Part shown: positions 63,152 through 64,000 of the stretch, piece after piece
Position numbering within the stretch: the stretch's first letter is position 1
How the letters are laid out: every line of letters begins with the position of its first letter
Source of the DNA: Pseudomonas svalbardensis
Lineage (GTDB): Bacteria; Pseudomonadota; Gammaproteobacteria; Pseudomonadales; Pseudomonadaceae
Reading direction: 5' to 3'
DNA length: 64,000 bases
Assembly: GCF_030053115.1 (NCBI RefSeq)
Contig: NZ_CP125619.1
Span: forward strand, 249,001-313,000
Made by a program: the position numbers and the translations under genes
Notes under the pieces: model-generated
Told to the model about the DNA's origin: nothing
Seen by the model: only the letters and a program-made list of their open reading frames with translations
Database searches by the model: none

Positions 63152-64000
63152 TTACCTCGTGGGCAGGGCCCAGGCGATGATGCTGTCACCCAGCTTGGTT
63201 GGAATTCGGTCATGACCGCCGACCACTGCCACGACGTACTGTCGGCCTTGGCTCATGTAGGTCAAGGGTGAAGCCTGATTGCCCGCGGGGAGGCGTTCTT
63301 CCCACAGTAGTTCTCCACTTTCACTGTCGTAAGCCCGCATGAAACGATCGATGGCGGCACCGATGAACGTCACGCCTCCCGCTGTTGTCACGCCCGTCGC
63401 GTCACTCGGCGTACCGATTTCGAAGCGCATACGAGAGGCAATTCCCCAAGGCCCGCTGTCGTACCCCGTACCGAACGGGCGACTCCAGACTACATCGCGC
63501 GTGCGCAGGTCTATGCCCGTGATGAAGCCCCAGGGTGGCGCAATGCAAGGTTGGTCAAGGGATGACATCCATGGATCTTTGATGGCGCCGTAAGGCAGTC
63601 CGGCCTGGACGCGGAAGCCTTGGGTGTTGCCCGGCGCTTCTTGGAATGACTTGGCATTGATGGCGTCGAGTTGTTCGCGAGGAACCAGCCCCTGCATGTA
63701 AGGGAGCCGCTGGTTATTGATGATCAGCAGGCCCCGTTTGAGGTCTACCATCACGCCTCCCCAGTTCAAGCCGCCATGATGGCCGGGGAAAATCAGGCTT
63801 TGTTGGCCTACGACTGGTGGTGTGAAGATCCCTTCGTAGCGTGCCTGGCGAAACTCGATGCGACATTGCAACTGATCGAATGGCGTTAAGCCCCAGGCAT
63901 TTGCCTCGGTCAGTACTTCCGGCGTTTTCGATGGGCGCCCCATGGTGCTCGGCATATTGGGCGAAAGCGGCTGGGTGGCCGAGGTGTAGTCGCCAGGAGC
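63152..64000 (-). CDS. gcd: PQQ-dependent membrane glucose dehydrogenase, C-terminal part (cut by window edge)
   Basis: The frame is open across the right edge (the in-frame codons before 63955 continue TSATQPLSPNM), so the start is outside the window. The visible ~282 residues are the beta-propeller end of quinoprotein glucose dehydrogenase: FPGHHGGLNWGGVMVDLKRG, PCIAPPWGFITGIDLRTRD, GVTFIGAAIDRFMRAYDSES, ending SIIAWALP. The enzyme oxidises glucose to gluconolactone in the periplasm, passing electrons to ubiquinone. Confidence 0.9.
   Translation of the reverse strand, partial: APGDYTSATQPLSPNMPSTMGRPSKTPEVLTEANAWGLTPFDQLQCRIEFRQARYEGIFTPPVVGQQSLIFPGHHGGLNWGGVMVDLKRGLLIINNQRLPYMQGLVPREQLDAINAKSFQEAPGNTQGFRVQAGLPYGAIKDPWMSSLDQPCIAPPWGFITGIDLRTRDVVWSRPFGTGYDSGPWGIASRMRFEIGTPSDATGVTTAGGVTFIGAAIDRFMRAYDSESGELLWEERLPAGNQASPLTYMSQGRQYVVAVVGGHDRIPTKLGDSIIAWALPTR

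Overview
The window looks like a chromosome segment from a member of the Pseudomonas fluorescens group. The GC-rich coding sequence, the many inverted REP elements (core GTGGGAGCGGGCTTGCTCGCG), the tauABCD, rimABK, hslR-hslO-pckA, nudE-cysQ, dctBD and aguBA gene groups, and several Pseudomonas-type small DUF proteins all point that way. No rRNA, tRNA, CRISPR array or replication origin was seen. The two ends cut genes: an aldo/keto reductase on the left and a quinoprotein glucose dehydrogenase on the right.

Layout. 1-17.2 kb is mostly core: aldo/keto reductase end, tauABCD (taurine uptake and desulfonation), gshA, a PaaI-like thioesterase with tex, ompR-envZ, rimABK (c-di-GMP-linked ribosomal S6 modification), hslR, a broken PAP2-like gene, hslO and pckA. 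17.2-20.1 kb is an AT-rich four-gene minus-strand operon: TIR-like protein, Nmad2-type protein, MazG-like protein with a C-terminal extension, and a uracil-DNA-glycosylase-fold protein. It sits between two near-copies of one terminator and is the best candidate for an undescribed defence or nucleotide-processing system. A 1426-bp IS4-type element sits inside the second terminator copy.

22-25.7 kb is a small accessory patch: a DMT transporter, a duplicated and partly broken DUF1493 gene split by an orphan XRE regulator, and two paralogous small proteins, one with a structured leader. 25.7-52.9 kb is again core: RecQ, an acyl-CoA dehydrogenase/thioesterase pair, a YdeP-like molybdo-oxidoreductase with FdhD and a LysR regulator, Kbp, YrfG, NudE-CysQ, DctBD, RfbC, a 970-residue kinase/peptidase-like/aminotransferase fusion, AguB-AguA, a TonB receptor, a DsbA-like protein and an OprD porin.

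53.0-58.2 kb is bounded by two inverted 1428-bp IS4-family copies with identical transposases. Between them lie two toxin-antitoxin modules (RelB/YafQ and Xre/RES). Each copy has its own 12-bp target duplication, so they look like independent insertions. All three IS elements in the window entered the loop of an intrinsic terminator. 58.2-64 kb holds a DUF3077 protein, an orphan XRE protein, a tautomerase/DsbA/SDR operon, an AT-rich dioxygenase plus TauE/SafE exporter pair, and the start of gcd.
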